From: Candidatus Zipacnadia bacterium
GTDB taxonomy: Bacteria > Armatimonadota > Zipacnadia > JALGUG01
NCBI GenBank assembly: GCA_029820995.1
Contig: JALGUG010000018.1
Coordinates: 1 to 38,058, forward strand
Direction: 5' to 3'
Length of the DNA stretch: 38,058 bases
In this document: positions 1 to 8,972 of the stretch, piece by piece
Position numbering within the stretch: position 1 is the first letter of the stretch
Layout: the number at the start of each line of letters is the position of its first letter
Notes under the pieces: model-generated
What the model was told of the DNA's origin: nothing
Databases searched by the model: none
The model's input: the letters and a program-made list of their open reading frames with translations, nothing else
Position numbers and translations under genes: made by a program

Positions 1-2193
1 CTCGCCATCAACTCCATTGAGCCAAGCGCCCCCTCTGTCCCCGTCTACGAGAAGTTCGAGCTTACTCTCGATCTCACTGGGACGTGGGACAATCCCTTCG
101 ATCCCACGCAAATAGATGTCCAGGGCCATTTCACCTCGCCTGACGGGAGGAGTGTCGCCCTGCCCGGCTTCCTGTACCAGGAGTACGCACTCACCAAGGC
201 CGGCGAGCAGCCTGTGGGGACACCTGTGTGGAAGCTGCGCTTCGCCCCCCAGATGGAGGGGCGTTACGAGTACTTCGTAACCGCGAAGGACCGGTCGGGC
301 CAAGTCAAGAGCGCAAAGGCATCGTTCCAGGCCGTCGCCCCTCACAGCGAGGGCTTCATCCGTATCGCAAGGCGCTCACCCCTGTACCTCCAGTTCGCGT
401 CCGGAGCGCCCTATTTCCCCATTGGGACGAACTGCTTTACACATACCGCAGTGGGACAGCCGCTGAAGGGCGACCGACTGCCGCGCCTCCGCCGGTATAT
501 TACTGCCCTCACCGCTAATGGTGCCAACTATATTCGGTTGCGGATGGATTCGTGGTGGGTTGCGATTGAGGGTTCACCGGATGACGCGGTCGGGTACCTG
601 GGTGTGGGCACGTTTCACTTGCGCACAGCCTGGGACGTAGACCAGCTCTTTGAGCTGGCGCGGGCGCGCGATTGTTCGATTCAACTGTGCCTGTACAATG
701 CCAATGCCCACGTCAACAACCCACGGCAGCGATGGCGCCAAGTATACAACTTGTTCCTGAAGAAGAACGGGGGGCCGCTTGACTCCATTGACGAGTTCTG
801 GACCAGTCCCGAGGTGGCTCGACTGGTGAAGCAGAAGTTGCGATACGTAGTCGCTCGGTGGGGATATAGTCGTAACCTCATGGCCTGGGAGTTCTTCAAC
901 GAAGTTGTCATACCGGAGAAGCGGGCGCCCGACATCGTCGCGTGGCACGAGGAGATGTCCAGATACTTGAGGTCTCTTGACCCGTGGGAACACCTGATAA
1001 CGAATAGCCCGATGGGAGGAAGCTTTGCGGCCTCCGCCCGAATGTGGGCCCTACCGAACATAGACGTTGTGCAAGTGCACAGTTATAGCTTCACAGATAT
1101 GGGTGCGGGGATGCCGGGCTTCTGCGGCCAGGCGGTGTCACAGTATAGGAAGGCGTTCATTGTGGGGGAATTCGGCCTCCCACGGAAGGTTCTGGAGTCG
1201 GGCGGGCTGAAGGTAGACCAAGATGGCCTGCACCTGCACAACGGGATCTGGGCTTCGGCGCTCAGCGGCTGCGCGGGGACGGCGATGCACTGGTATATCG
1301 AGAATTACGTGGACGGGCGCAATTTGTATTCGTGCTTTCGCGGTCTGAGTGCCTTCATGAAGGAGGTTCCAATCCTGTCCGGTGACCTCCAACCGGTCAA
1401 GACCCGGGCCCTCCGGTACGTCACACCACCGGTCGAGGAGAAGTTCTTGGACGTAGCCTTGATGGGGCGTGCGGCGTTCCGTCGCGCGCAGGTGAACCGG
1501 TTCACTGTGCATGCTGACGGTGCGATCAACGATGCCGAAGAGCTGGGCGGGTACCTGTGGGGTGTGGTCTCCCACAAGGATCTGCGGAATCCGCCGACCT
1601 TCGTGGTGAACTGCCGTCAGCCGGCGCAGTTCGTGATCCACGTGGGGACTGTGGTCGGGAACGGAGACAACCCGATCAGGGCGTACCTGGACGGGAAGCT
1701 GGTGTTGGATGAGAACCTGCGCGCCGGAAAGGGATTGGGCGAGCGATCGAAGGAGATCCCAGAGTACGCGAACTGGCACACGGTGTACAATCGAGACCTG
1801 GCGTTGAAGGTGCCGGCAGGGGAACATGAAATCCGTGTGGAGAATCTGGGCAAGGACCGCGCGGAGGTCAGCTACAAGCTGTTGGGATACGCTTCGAATC
1901 GCGATGTTGTTCCAGTGCGCGTTATGGGATTATCGCATGCGGCGGGCGCCTACCTGTGGATTCAGAATGTGAATAACACATGGCAGGCGCGGTGGGATGG
2001 CATTGAGCTGGAGCCGGTGCCGCCGACAATGGTGGACCTACTGGGTCTGGGGGAGGGCGAGTACCGCGTTGAGTTTTGGGATACCGTTGAGGGCCGAGTC
2101 ACGTCGCGAGCTAAAGCGCAGGCGGCCCAAGGCAAACTCACACTTCGCATTCCTCAGGTTACTACCGACATCGCTTGCATCGTGCGGCGTTAG
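1..2193 (+). CDS. Glycoside hydrolase, DUF5060 + GH5-like barrel, 5' truncated by window edge
   Basis: The frame is open from base 1, so the gene starts before the window and the ATG at 214 is internal. Residues about 10-95 of the visible 730 look like a DUF5060 domain (EKFELTLDL, NPFDP, FTSPDG, LPGFLYQEY), a beta-sandwich often found ahead of secreted glycosidases. Residues about 120-420 form a GH-A-clan TIM barrel. The WEFFNE motif puts the probable acid/base Glu at residue 301, and IVGEFG puts the probable nucleophile Glu at residue 390, a spacing usual for GH5-like enzymes. The remaining 300 or so residues look like beta-sandwich accessory domains (for example AYLDGKLVLDENL). Role: hydrolysis of a plant or microbial polysaccharide outside the cytoplasm. 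The substrate cannot be read from the sequence. The signal peptide is outside the window. Confidence 0.85.
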   Translation, partial: LAINSIEPSAPSVPVYEKFELTLDLTGTWDNPFDPTQIDVQGHFTSPDGRSVALPGFLYQEYALTKAGEQPVGTPVWKLRFAPQMEGRYEYFVTAKDRSGQVKSAKASFQAVAPHSEGFIRIARRSPLYLQFASGAPYFPIGTNCFTHTAVGQPLKGDRLPRLRRYITALTANGANYIRLRMDSWWVAIEGSPDDAVGYLGVGTFHLRTAWDVDQLFELARARDCSIQLCLYNANAHVNNPRQRWRQVYNLFLKKNGGPLDSIDEFWTSPEVARLVKQKLRYVVARWGYSRNLMAWEFFNEVVIPEKRAPDIVAWHEEMSRYLRSLDPWEHLITNSPMGGSFAASARMWALPNIDVVQVHSYSFTDMGAGMPGFCGQAVSQYRKAFIVGEFGLPRKVLESGGLKVDQDGLHLHNGIWASALSGCAGTAMHWYIENYVDGRNLYSCFRGLSAFMKEVPILSGDLQPVKTRALRYVTPPVEEKFLDVALMGRAAFRRAQVNRFTVHADGAINDAEELGGYLWGVVSHKDLRNPPTFVVNCRQPAQFVIHVGTVVGNGDNPIRAYLDGKLVLDENLRAGKGLGERSKEIPEYANWHTVYNRDLALKVPAGEHEIRVENLGKDRAEVSYKLLGYASNRDVVPVRVMGLSHAAGAYLWIQNVNNTWQARWDGIELEPVPPTMVDLLGLGEGEYRVEFWDTVEGRVTSRAKAQAAQGKLTLRIPQVTTDIACIVRR

Positions 2194-2378
2194 CGTGTGG
2201 AACCTCCGACCACCGCGTATCGTCCAAGCGATCCGGGGCTGCGAAGGGCACTTGTGTGCCTGCGGAGAAACCTCATCACAGCACCATCTCTCAGAGACCT
2301 CGCTGCCGCTGCGCACGCTGCGATGCTGCATGGGGTCGCTCTATCCGACCCAGCCCACATTGGCCGAGGAGCTGGGGC

Positions 2379-2702
2379 GTGCGGCTGAAGCGGATCTATC
2401 GGAACCGGTGGATGGAAAAGAAGGTCAAGGTGCCGGCGCTATCGTCGGGCGTGTATGTCATCAGCGCTCGCGGCGGCGTGGAGGACCGGACCTGGTTGCC
2501 GGTCTCATCCCGCGCGAGGTCTGGGACAACCGGATTGTGCTCTTCTTCGACTACCTGTGGCGGGCGGACGATCGAGTACGTGCTGCGGACGGAGGCGCCG
2601 GGCCGATATAGCATCCTGCCTAGCGTCGCGAGCCTGATGTACTTTCCCGAGGTGCGCGGACGCGGGAAGCTGGTGCGGATGCCCGTGATTGAGGAGCGGT
2701 GA
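2379..2702 (+). pseudogene. Remnant of alpha-2-macroglobulin family gene with internal deletion and frameshift
   Basis: Three stretches in two frames are recognisable. In frame 3, about 2379-2505 encodes a piece typical of an early macroglobulin domain (VKVPALSSGVYVISARGG, then RTWLPVSS). In frame 2, about 2508-2560 encodes EVWDNRIVLFFDYLW. Frame 3 resumes at 2562 with GRTIEYVLRTEAPGRYSILP and SLMYFPEVRGRGK, the hallmark C-terminus of bacterial alpha-2-macroglobulins, ending at TGA 2700-2702. A full gene is about 5 kb, so nearly all the middle, including the thioester and bait regions, is missing, and the C-terminal part also carries a one-base shift near 2560. Intact homologues trap proteases in the periplasm. 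The fragment order is correct, so this looks like deletion and decay in place rather than chance similarity. Bases 2194-2378 hold nothing else I recognise. Confidence 0.75.
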
Positions 2703-2706
2703 TGCG

Positions 2707-2910
2707 ATGGGACCGGTAGTGGTCTCCTGGCTAGCGGTAGCGACGGCCTGGGCGGCGCCCGAGCCCGGAGAACCGTCCGTCGGGGTGCCGCTGCCCGACT
2801 GCGCGCTGCTGGACCTGGGCAGTCGGCTCTCCCGGCAGCTCCCGATCCGCCGCGTGCCGACCGTCGAGATCCTGCGCGCGGTCCGGGCCGCGGCGAGTGA
2901 GGCCGAGTAG
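2707..2910 (+). CDS. Short secreted-type hypothetical ORF, possibly a remnant
   Basis: This 67-residue ORF starts 5 nt after the alpha-2-macroglobulin remnant's stop, with GAGGAG at 2691-2696 as a possible ribosome binding site. The N-terminus (MGPVVVSWLAVATAWA, then APEP) resembles a short signal peptide or membrane anchor. The rest has no motif I recognise. In many bacteria the gene after an alpha-2-macroglobulin gene is pbpC (penicillin-binding protein 1C), so this could be the truncated front of such a gene, but the residues do not prove it. It could also be a chance ORF in GC-rich DNA. Bases 2911-2982 hold nothing recognisable. Confidence 0.35.
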   Translation: MGPVVVSWLAVATAWAAPEPGEPSVGVPLPDCALLDLGSRLSRQLPIRRVPTVEILRAVRAAASEAE

Positions 2911-2982
2911 ACCGGCGTCCGTCGGTCCCTGGCCCTTCTCTCGCGGACTAGCGGAAGGCGGCGCTCGTTTCGGTGAGAAGCG

Positions 2983-5580
2983 TCACTTGGCCTGATGGTA
3001 GTCCAGCAGAAGATCAATCCAAGCGATGGAGAGCGGGGGCGAGACGTCGCGTGATCGGGTGCTATAGACCAGCCGGATCGTATTGTCCCCCAGGTTCCAC
3101 CAATCGGCCTTGACGGGCAGCTTGTGCTCGCCGCGCTTCCACCAGTCGCGCTCGAACACGAAGGATTCGTGGCGCTGTTTGCGCACGTCAATGGGCGCTC
3201 GCTCTCGTTTCGTCTGCTCCTCGGGGGATTCCCCGGTCACGACCGCCGGGCCCTCACCGTTAACGTAGACCTCGAGCTTCTCGCCGGGCTTCAGGGGCCG
3301 AGCGTAGAACAGGATCGTTGCCTCCACGTCATGTCCCGCGGTGCGTGCCTTCGCGATGTCGTCACCGATGCGCAGATGAACAGTACGGGCGCGAACATAG
3401 GGCGGCCCTTCAGGGGGCAGTGGAAACCGCAAGGGCATGTAGGGTCCCGGGTCCACCATGTAGTGCTTGTCGGCGAACTCGAGCTTGGCGGGGTCCGCCA
3501 GGTCGTTAAACCAGGGCCTGGCGTTCCACTCGTCAGCGGACATGGCAAGCTGAATCCCATCGGCCCCTGCGCGGTGGAACATGAGAGCCTGGCTGTAATA
3601 CATCCCCTTCGTCTTGGGCTTGTCATATCGCCGTCTGCCGGTCTGTTCATCGTCGGGCTGCTGGTCCGTCGTGACGAATCCGAGGCTGTGCCAGAGACAA
3701 CCGTACACCCGACAGCCGGTCTGTTGGCCGAGGGCAACGAACTCCTCAATCGGGATGTCGAAGGTGTCGCTGGCCCGCACATGCGTGGGCACAACGATGT
3801 CTATGAGCTTCTTCCTCATCCAGCTCTTCCAGTCCAATCCCAGCTCCTGGTACTGGTCGTAGGGGACGCGAACCATGAGCGCGACTCGGCGGCCCTCCGT
3901 CTCCCCCACTTCGTCGAGCATAGTGCGTACGTCGCGAATGAAGTCCGTCATAATGCCGGCATCGGGGGTCTCGAAGTACGGCGGGTACACGGCAAAATCC
4001 AGCGAAAGGCCGTCCACTCCCTGCTCCGCCGCTTCCCGCAGTATCGCCAACTTGAAGTCCCGGACTTCCTGGTGCTTGAAGTCCAACAGAACGGTTCCGG
4101 GGATCCGGTACTCGGGGTGCTGCTTGTTGAACCGTCCGACAAAGCCGACCCACATCCAGTTGGTCGGATCCGCCGGCCCGTATTCGTGATTCATTTCGAG
4201 GCGCGCGTATACTCGCAGGCCGATGCGGTGCCCACGCTCGACAGCCACGGTCAGCGGGTCCGCCTGAGCTCTGATCAGCCCCATCACGTTCTCGTGAACC
4301 CAGCGGTCGCCGCTCCGCAGGAGCTGGGATTGCTCCGGTGTGAGGCCCTGGCCGAACACCTCCCCCACTTTCGTGTCATAGCAGAAGACGCTTCCGGGCC
4401 CCAGTCCCCACTCGAGGATCGTCACATTCGTACCCTCAAAGGGATTGATGAGACGCTGCTCCACGTGGGAGCGCGTCATCGGGGGCTGGCGGAACCACTG
4501 GCTGAAGCCGTCGTTGCGGTACGCAAGAGGGATCTTGCGCAGCTTGCGGCTTGCCCAGTCGGAGCCGCTGGGCTTAGTGCCGAGGCCGAACACGTCTTGC
4601 GCAGTCTGCACATACTCCCTGTTGATGTCGTTGAGACCCGCGGCGAGTGCCTCAGCGCGCGGGAGCTGTGAGTAGTTATAGGAAGAGGCGTCGCTGAGAG
4701 AGTAATTCTCGAAGCCAGTGACCTCGTTCGGGTGGAAGTACATGTTCTCGCACTTCCACACTCGCTGTTCCCAGGTCCAGCGATCGCTCACGTCAGCCTT
4801 TACTGCTTCGGTCTGTGCGTGCAGCAAGGCGGGGTTCTGCCAGATGTCCCAGGTGGAGGCGAAGGAGCCGTCGGGCTTGAGGCAATAGATGCCTGTGGTG
4901 GGATCAAGATAAGCCCAGGTGCGCTCGACGTAGATCTCGGAGGCAATGTGTCCGCCGATGTCGTGCATGACGATGCGCCCGGGCATACCGGCGACCTCGC
5001 AGAGCGCCACGAGTAACCGTCCCAGGCATTCACACAACTCTTCGCCTTTGGCAGCGAGCTGTTCTTCCGTGCCGCCATAGACGTACGCGGCGAAATCTCG
5101 GGGACGGTTCCGCTTGTACAGGTCGCGGCAAAAGCGCATCAAGGCCAGGGCTTGGTCCCGCTGGGTCTGGCAGGCGGCGGTTGCCTCGCGGACGACCTTT
5201 TCGAGGTCGGGACGCGAGCCTGTGGCGTAGGGGACTGTGGTGGGGGTGAAGTCGCTGTACAGGAAGTCGGCCGTCTGCGGGCAGAGGATCGCCTGCTCTC
5301 GGCGAAGCTGGAAGTCTACGGACGGGCCGTAGTTGAGGGCGAGCTGGTCGTAATTGAGCAGATAGGCGCGTTGTCGAGCCTCGCCCACGATGACCTCGGC
5401 GGCCTGCCTCCCAACATAGGGCTTCAGATCTTCCCACGTCAGGACCTTGCTGCCTCGGTACAATGGCTGCATGGCGGCACTCCGGGACATGGCATTACGT
5501 GGAGTTGGTGAACCGTCGGCAGTGAGCGGCCCCGCTCGGAGAAGCAAGATGACGATGAACATGAATGACGGAGAGCGCAC
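2983..5580 (-). CDS. Secreted transglutaminase-like / TIM-barrel glycosidase-like fusion protein
   Basis: The protein has 865 residues. I chose the GTG at 5580-5578 because GGGAGG lies 7 nt upstream and the product then begins with a basic n-region and hydrophobic core (MRSPSFMFIVILLL) ending in LTADG, a plausible signal peptide. The open frame extends to 5721, but that part is arginine/proline-rich and unlike protein. Residues about 135-230 form a transglutaminase-like cysteine domain: Cys183 (in GEELCECLG), His211 (DIGGHIASEIYVE) and Asp226 (WAYLDPTTG) have the spacing of the Cys-His-Asp triad. Residues about 430-690 look like a glycosidase-like TIM barrel (HRIGLRVYARLEM, GVDGLSLDFAVYPP, KLIDIVVPTHV). 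A C-terminal beta domain follows (FYARPLKPGEKLEVYVNGEG). The barrel's catalytic residues are not certain. The likely role is combined attack on a peptide-linked glycan or glycoprotein at the cell surface, which is inference. Confidence 0.75.
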   Translation of the reverse strand: MRSPSFMFIVILLLRAGPLTADGSPTPRNAMSRSAAMQPLYRGSKVLTWEDLKPYVGRQAAEVIVGEARQRAYLLNYDQLALNYGPSVDFQLRREQAILCPQTADFLYSDFTPTTVPYATGSRPDLEKVVREATAACQTQRDQALALMRFCRDLYKRNRPRDFAAYVYGGTEEQLAAKGEELCECLGRLLVALCEVAGMPGRIVMHDIGGHIASEIYVERTWAYLDPTTGIYCLKPDGSFASTWDIWQNPALLHAQTEAVKADVSDRWTWEQRVWKCENMYFHPNEVTGFENYSLSDASSYNYSQLPRAEALAAGLNDINREYVQTAQDVFGLGTKPSGSDWASRKLRKIPLAYRNDGFSQWFRQPPMTRSHVEQRLINPFEGTNVTILEWGLGPGSVFCYDTKVGEVFGQGLTPEQSQLLRSGDRWVHENVMGLIRAQADPLTVAVERGHRIGLRVYARLEMNHEYGPADPTNWMWVGFVGRFNKQHPEYRIPGTVLLDFKHQEVRDFKLAILREAAEQGVDGLSLDFAVYPPYFETPDAGIMTDFIRDVRTMLDEVGETEGRRVALMVRVPYDQYQELGLDWKSWMRKKLIDIVVPTHVRASDTFDIPIEEFVALGQQTGCRVYGCLWHSLGFVTTDQQPDDEQTGRRRYDKPKTKGMYYSQALMFHRAGADGIQLAMSADEWNARPWFNDLADPAKLEFADKHYMVDPGPYMPLRFPLPPEGPPYVRARTVHLRIGDDIAKARTAGHDVEATILFYARPLKPGEKLEVYVNGEGPAVVTGESPEEQTKRERAPIDVRKQRHESFVFERDWWKRGEHKLPVKADWWNLGDNTIRLVYSTRSRDVSPPLSIAWIDLLLDYHQAK

Positions 5581-5834
5581 TCGACTGCCTCCCGGCGGCC
5601 GGCCAGGGCAGACCGCGCCGCCCGCCAACGAGGCACGTCGTCGGGTCGGGCAGCCGCCGGACCGGTGTGCAGGTTTCGCCGGTGTTGCGGTTCTGACCTG
5701 CGGCTGGGTGGCCCCGAACACCTCTCACAGAAACGAAAGGAGGTCCCGCGGCGAACTTCTCAAAAAGCAGCATCAACGCAAAGTCGCCTTGGAGGACCGC
5801 AAGAGACGGAGCGCCGGGGGAGGGAGTGTGATTG

Positions 5835-6977
5835 ATGTCGGTATGCGATGCAGTTCCGATCGTCGCGATGGTTCTGGTTCTGATTATGGCGAGCACTGAA
5901 AGCGCGGGCGGGGCCGGGGCGGAAGTGCAGTGGCGCGAGATCAGCGAGTTGGGTGTGGAGGGTCAAGGGTGGTCCGAGACAAGCGAGCCCTACGACCGCT
6001 TCCCTGGGCGGGCGGAAGGCGTGGTGCCCGATCCGGTCTGGCAGCTCAGCAGGCACTCCGCGGGGCTGTGCGTGCGCTTTGTCACGGACGCGACGTTGCT
6101 TGCGGCTCGTTGGCGGCTCCGGTTCGGGTCGCTGGCGATGCCCCACATGGCGGCCACGGGGGTTAGCGGATTGGACCTATATGTGCGAGCGACGAGCGCG
6201 AACCGTGACGGCGCCCGATGGCGGTGGCTGGCCGTCGGGAGGCCGGAGAAGTTCCCGGTCAACGAGCACACGCTGGTGTCAGGCCTCCGGGCGGAGCGGC
6301 GGGAGTACATGCTGTATTTGCCCCTGTATAATGGTGTGGAGTCGGTGGAGATCGGCGTTCCGTCGAGCGCCACGTTGACCAAGGCGCCGGCCCGCCCGGC
6401 CGAGAGAGCCAAGCCGATCTGCTTCTACGGAACCTCGATTACCCAGGGCGGCTGTGCTTCTCGACCGGGCATGGCTTACCCGGCGATCCTCGGGCGGGCG
6501 CTGGATCGGCCGACGATCAACCTGGGCTTTTCCGGCAACGGGCGGATGGACCCGGAGGTTGTGGAACTGCTGGCCGAACTCGACCCGTGCGTCTACGTGA
6601 TTGATTGCCTGCCGAATATGACGCCGCCGCTGGTGACGGAGCGGACGGCGCCGCTGGTGGAGACCTTGCGGCGAGCGCATCCCAGTACGCCCATTGTGCT
6701 GGTTGAGAATATCACCTACCAGGACGCCTGGCTCCATACCGGGCGGCATCAGAGCTACACGGACAAGAACGCCGCGTTGCGCGAGGCATACGAGCGGCTG
6801 GTGGGCGGCGGAGTGGCGAACCTGCACTACGTCGCCGGCGAGCGGTTGCTGGGCGACGACGGCGAGGCGACCGTTGACGGTACACACCCGACGGATGTGG
6901 GTTTCTTGCGCATCGCCGACGTTCTGCAGAGGATGCTCGGATCGCTTCCGGAGGTCGGCGCCGCGCAGCAATACTGA
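5835..6977 (+). CDS. Secreted SGNH/GDSL-type esterase
   Basis: The ATG at 5835 has a purine-rich GGGGGAGGGAG stretch about 9 nt before it. The product has 380 residues. Residues 1-29 look like a signal peptide (hydrophobic PIVAMVLVLIMA, then small residues). The N-terminal half is a beta-rich domain like the one preceding the catalytic part in GxDLY/Lipase_GDSL_3 proteins. The catalytic half carries SGNH blocks: GTSITQGG with nucleophile Ser201, NLGFSGNG (oxyanion Gly and Asn235), and DGTHPTD with Asp348 and His351. Such enzymes typically remove acetyl or other acyl groups from polysaccharides. The gene is followed after 23 bp by the isomerase-like gene at 7001, so the two are probably co-transcribed. 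Bases 5581-5834 hold an AAAGGAGGT (5736-5744) not followed by a start codon at normal distance. Confidence 0.85.
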   Translation: MSVCDAVPIVAMVLVLIMASTESAGGAGAEVQWREISELGVEGQGWSETSEPYDRFPGRAEGVVPDPVWQLSRHSAGLCVRFVTDATLLAARWRLRFGSLAMPHMAATGVSGLDLYVRATSANRDGARWRWLAVGRPEKFPVNEHTLVSGLRAERREYMLYLPLYNGVESVEIGVPSSATLTKAPARPAERAKPICFYGTSITQGGCASRPGMAYPAILGRALDRPTINLGFSGNGRMDPEVVELLAELDPCVYVIDCLPNMTPPLVTERTAPLVETLRRAHPSTPIVLVENITYQDAWLHTGRHQSYTDKNAALREAYERLVGGGVANLHYVAGERLLGDDGEATVDGTHPTDVGFLRIADVLQRMLGSLPEVGAAQQY

Positions 6978-7000
6978 GGCTGCCAGGAGGAGAAGATTCT

Positions 7001-7831
7001 GTGCTTTCGATCACGACCGACTACGTCAAAGACACGGGATGCCCGGAGCCGTATTTGCGCGCCATCGCCGAGGCGGGCTTCTCGCACGTCCACTGGTGCC
7101 ACCATTGGAACACGGACTTCCTGTATTCGAAGCCGGAGATCGAGCAGATCGCCAAATGGTTGCGCGATTTTGGCCTGTCACTGACGGACTTGCACGCCTC
7201 GGCCGGGCGGGAGAAGGCCTGGGGATCGTACGTGGAGTATGAACGGCAGGCGGGTGTGGAGCTGGTGGCGAACAGAATCGAGATGACCGCGCGGCTGTCC
7301 GGCGATGTGATCATCATGCACCTGCCCTCCGAGCCTGAAGCGACTGAGGACAAGGGCCTGTACTGGACGCAGATGCTGAAGTCACTGGATGCCCTGGAGC
7401 CGTGTGCGAGGGAGCACGGAGTGCGAATCGCGCTGGAGAATCTAGGCTCGACTGAGAGCTTTGCGACCATAGAGACGGTGCTGTCGAAGTACGGGCCCGA
7501 CTATGTCGGGCTGTGCTACGACTCGGGACACGGGAACATCTCCGGAGGCGGACTGGAGCAGCTCGACCGACTGAAGGAACGCTTGATTTCCGTTCACCTG
7601 CACGACAATGACGGCACAGGGGACCAGCACAACCTGCCGTTCTCGGGGACGATTGATTGGGACAGACTGGCGGCAATTGTGGCTCGATCATCGTACAACA
7701 AATGGGTCAGCATGGAAGTCACGATGGCGAACTCCGGGATTGAGGACGAAGGGCTCTTTCTCAGGGCGGCGTTTGAGAGGGGGACCAAGTTGGCCGGTAT
7801 GATTGACGAGCGGCGATCGGGCAGCGGCTAA
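7001..7831 (+). CDS. Sugar phosphate isomerase/epimerase-like TIM barrel (AP endonuclease 2 superfamily)
   Basis: The GTG start at 7001 is preceded by AGGAGGAGA about 7 nt upstream. The 276-residue length is typical for the family. There is no signal peptide, so it is cytoplasmic. Expected metal ligands are present: Glu146 (IALENLG), Asp174 and His177 (CYDSGHGN), His199 or His201 (SVHLHDNDG), and Glu239 (VSMEV). Members interconvert keto/aldo sugars or epimerise them, and several act in inositol or rare-sugar breakdown. Coupling to a secreted esterase suggests use of a sugar released outside the cell. The exact substrate is unknown. Confidence 0.85.
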   Translation: MLSITTDYVKDTGCPEPYLRAIAEAGFSHVHWCHHWNTDFLYSKPEIEQIAKWLRDFGLSLTDLHASAGREKAWGSYVEYERQAGVELVANRIEMTARLSGDVIIMHLPSEPEATEDKGLYWTQMLKSLDALEPCAREHGVRIALENLGSTESFATIETVLSKYGPDYVGLCYDSGHGNISGGGLEQLDRLKERLISVHLHDNDGTGDQHNLPFSGTIDWDRLAAIVARSSYNKWVSMEVTMANSGIEDEGLFLRAAFERGTKLAGMIDERRSGSG

Positions 7832-7938
7832 ACGCCGCCGGGCCCGCTCGGCAGGGCGAGCACGGGCAGTGTTGAAGGCGGTTCAGCAGGTGACCAGTTG
7901 AATGCCGGGGACTGGCCCCCGGCCCGGAGGGTGCGGCT

Positions 7939-8913
7939 ATGAGGTCGGCAGCATGGCTCGGAGTGCTCGGAGCGTGTGCGCTCGTGGCAGGGGCGCCGCT
8001 GTGCGCACCCCAAGGCGCCGCCCTTGAGCTACCGGCGTTGAGGGCTGAGGCATCCGCGAACATCGAGCTGGTGGCAAACAGTGGGTTCGAGGACCCGGAG
8101 GCCAAGGGCTGGTACTTCAGCGACTGGCCGCCGCGCAAGGACACCGGCGCGAAGCTGATCGCCAAGTCGGTGTTCTACTCGCAAGACGTAGCGCACAGTG
8201 GAAAGCGGGCGCTATGCTTCGACCTGACGACGGTCGGCGAGGACCGCATTCTGCTGGCGCAGCAGAAGCTGAGTGCGGAAAGCCTGGCGCAGTACGACGG
8301 CCGGCGCATGCGACTATCGGCGTGGGTCTGGTTGGCCCAGGGACCGCCCGGCTACCAGGGAGGACTGACCATGCGCCAGTGGGGCGCGCCGGGCACGCCG
8401 CCGCTGAGCAGTGTGCACGTGAGACTCCCGGCGACCCGGGGGCAGTGGCGGCAGTGCGCCACCGAGTTCACGCTGAGGATGGGTGAGACCCGGAGGGCGG
8501 ATGTCGGCGTGGGAATGCGGCAGGTGCCGGACCTGACCGGCTCGCCCATCATCTTCGTTGATGACGTCAAACTGGAAGCGCTGACTCCGCCCGACCTGAG
8601 CGCAGAGCTGCTGTGCGGGCGGACGCTGTTCTCGCCGGACGATGTGTTGCCGGTGAAGGTGGAGGTGTCCGACGAGGCCTGGCAGGCTGGATTGCGGCAG
8701 CTCAGGTGGAACGTGACCTCCCCGGACGGTCGGCGCAGCTACGAGCAGGGCGACGTGGCTCTGGCCTCGAAGAGCGCGGTGGTGGAGGTGAGTGCATCCG
8801 GACTCCCGGAGGGCAGCTACGCAGCGAGGCTGGCTATCGGCGCTGCGCCGGGCGAGCGCCGACACGAGGTCCTGCTGACCTTCCGCAGAGCGGAGGGCCC
8901 CTTTGGACGCTGA
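7939..8913 (+). CDS. Secreted protein with carbohydrate-binding-like and Ig-like domains, no catalytic domain
   Basis: The ATG at 7939 follows GGAGGG by about 8 nt. The product has 324 residues, beginning with a signal peptide (residues 1-25: MRS, a Leu/Ala/Val core, then AGAPLCA). Residues about 43-215 start with the NSGFEDP signature and end with FVDDVKLE, the pattern of CBM4/9-like galactose-binding-fold modules. Residues about 225-320 look like an Ig-like beta domain (FSPDDVLPVKVEVS, PEGSYAARLAI). The chain stops straight after this domain (LTFRRAEGPFGR), where the related-looking protein at 9182 continues into a barrel. It may be a stand-alone binding module or the 5' part of a truncated enzyme gene. 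It shares orientation with the genes on both sides. Confidence 0.75.
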   Translation: MRSAAWLGVLGACALVAGAPLCAPQGAALELPALRAEASANIELVANSGFEDPEAKGWYFSDWPPRKDTGAKLIAKSVFYSQDVAHSGKRALCFDLTTVGEDRILLAQQKLSAESLAQYDGRRMRLSAWVWLAQGPPGYQGGLTMRQWGAPGTPPLSSVHVRLPATRGQWRQCATEFTLRMGETRRADVGVGMRQVPDLTGSPIIFVDDVKLEALTPPDLSAELLCGRTLFSPDDVLPVKVEVSDEAWQAGLRQLRWNVTSPDGRRSYEQGDVALASKSAVVEVSASGLPEGSYAARLAIGAAPGERRHEVLLTFRRAEGPFGR

Positions 8914-8972
8914 GAGACGACAGGCCCCGACTTCGGGGGCACGCTTCCCGGAGCGACTGCAGTGAGGGTGTG

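Noticed and set aside
214..216. ATG as the start of the first glycosidase
   Set aside because: The same frame is open to base 1 and already encodes most of a DUF5060 domain before this ATG, so the gene begins outside the window.
3124..4671. 515-codon open frame opposite the transglutaminase-like fusion gene
   Set aside because: It is antisense to a gene with clear domains and catalytic residues. Long open antisense frames are expected in GC-rich coding DNA, and the translation shows no family pattern.
5581..5721. N-terminal extension of the transglutaminase-like fusion
   Set aside because: The extension is Arg/Pro/Gly-rich and lacks a ribosome binding site, while GTG 5580 has GGGAGG at good distance and yields a signal peptide.
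5736..5744. Perfect Shine-Dalgarno AAAGGAGGT in the gap before the esterase gene, suggesting a leader peptide
   Set aside because: No ATG, GTG or TTG follows within 4-12 nt, and no short ORF of convincing composition follows.
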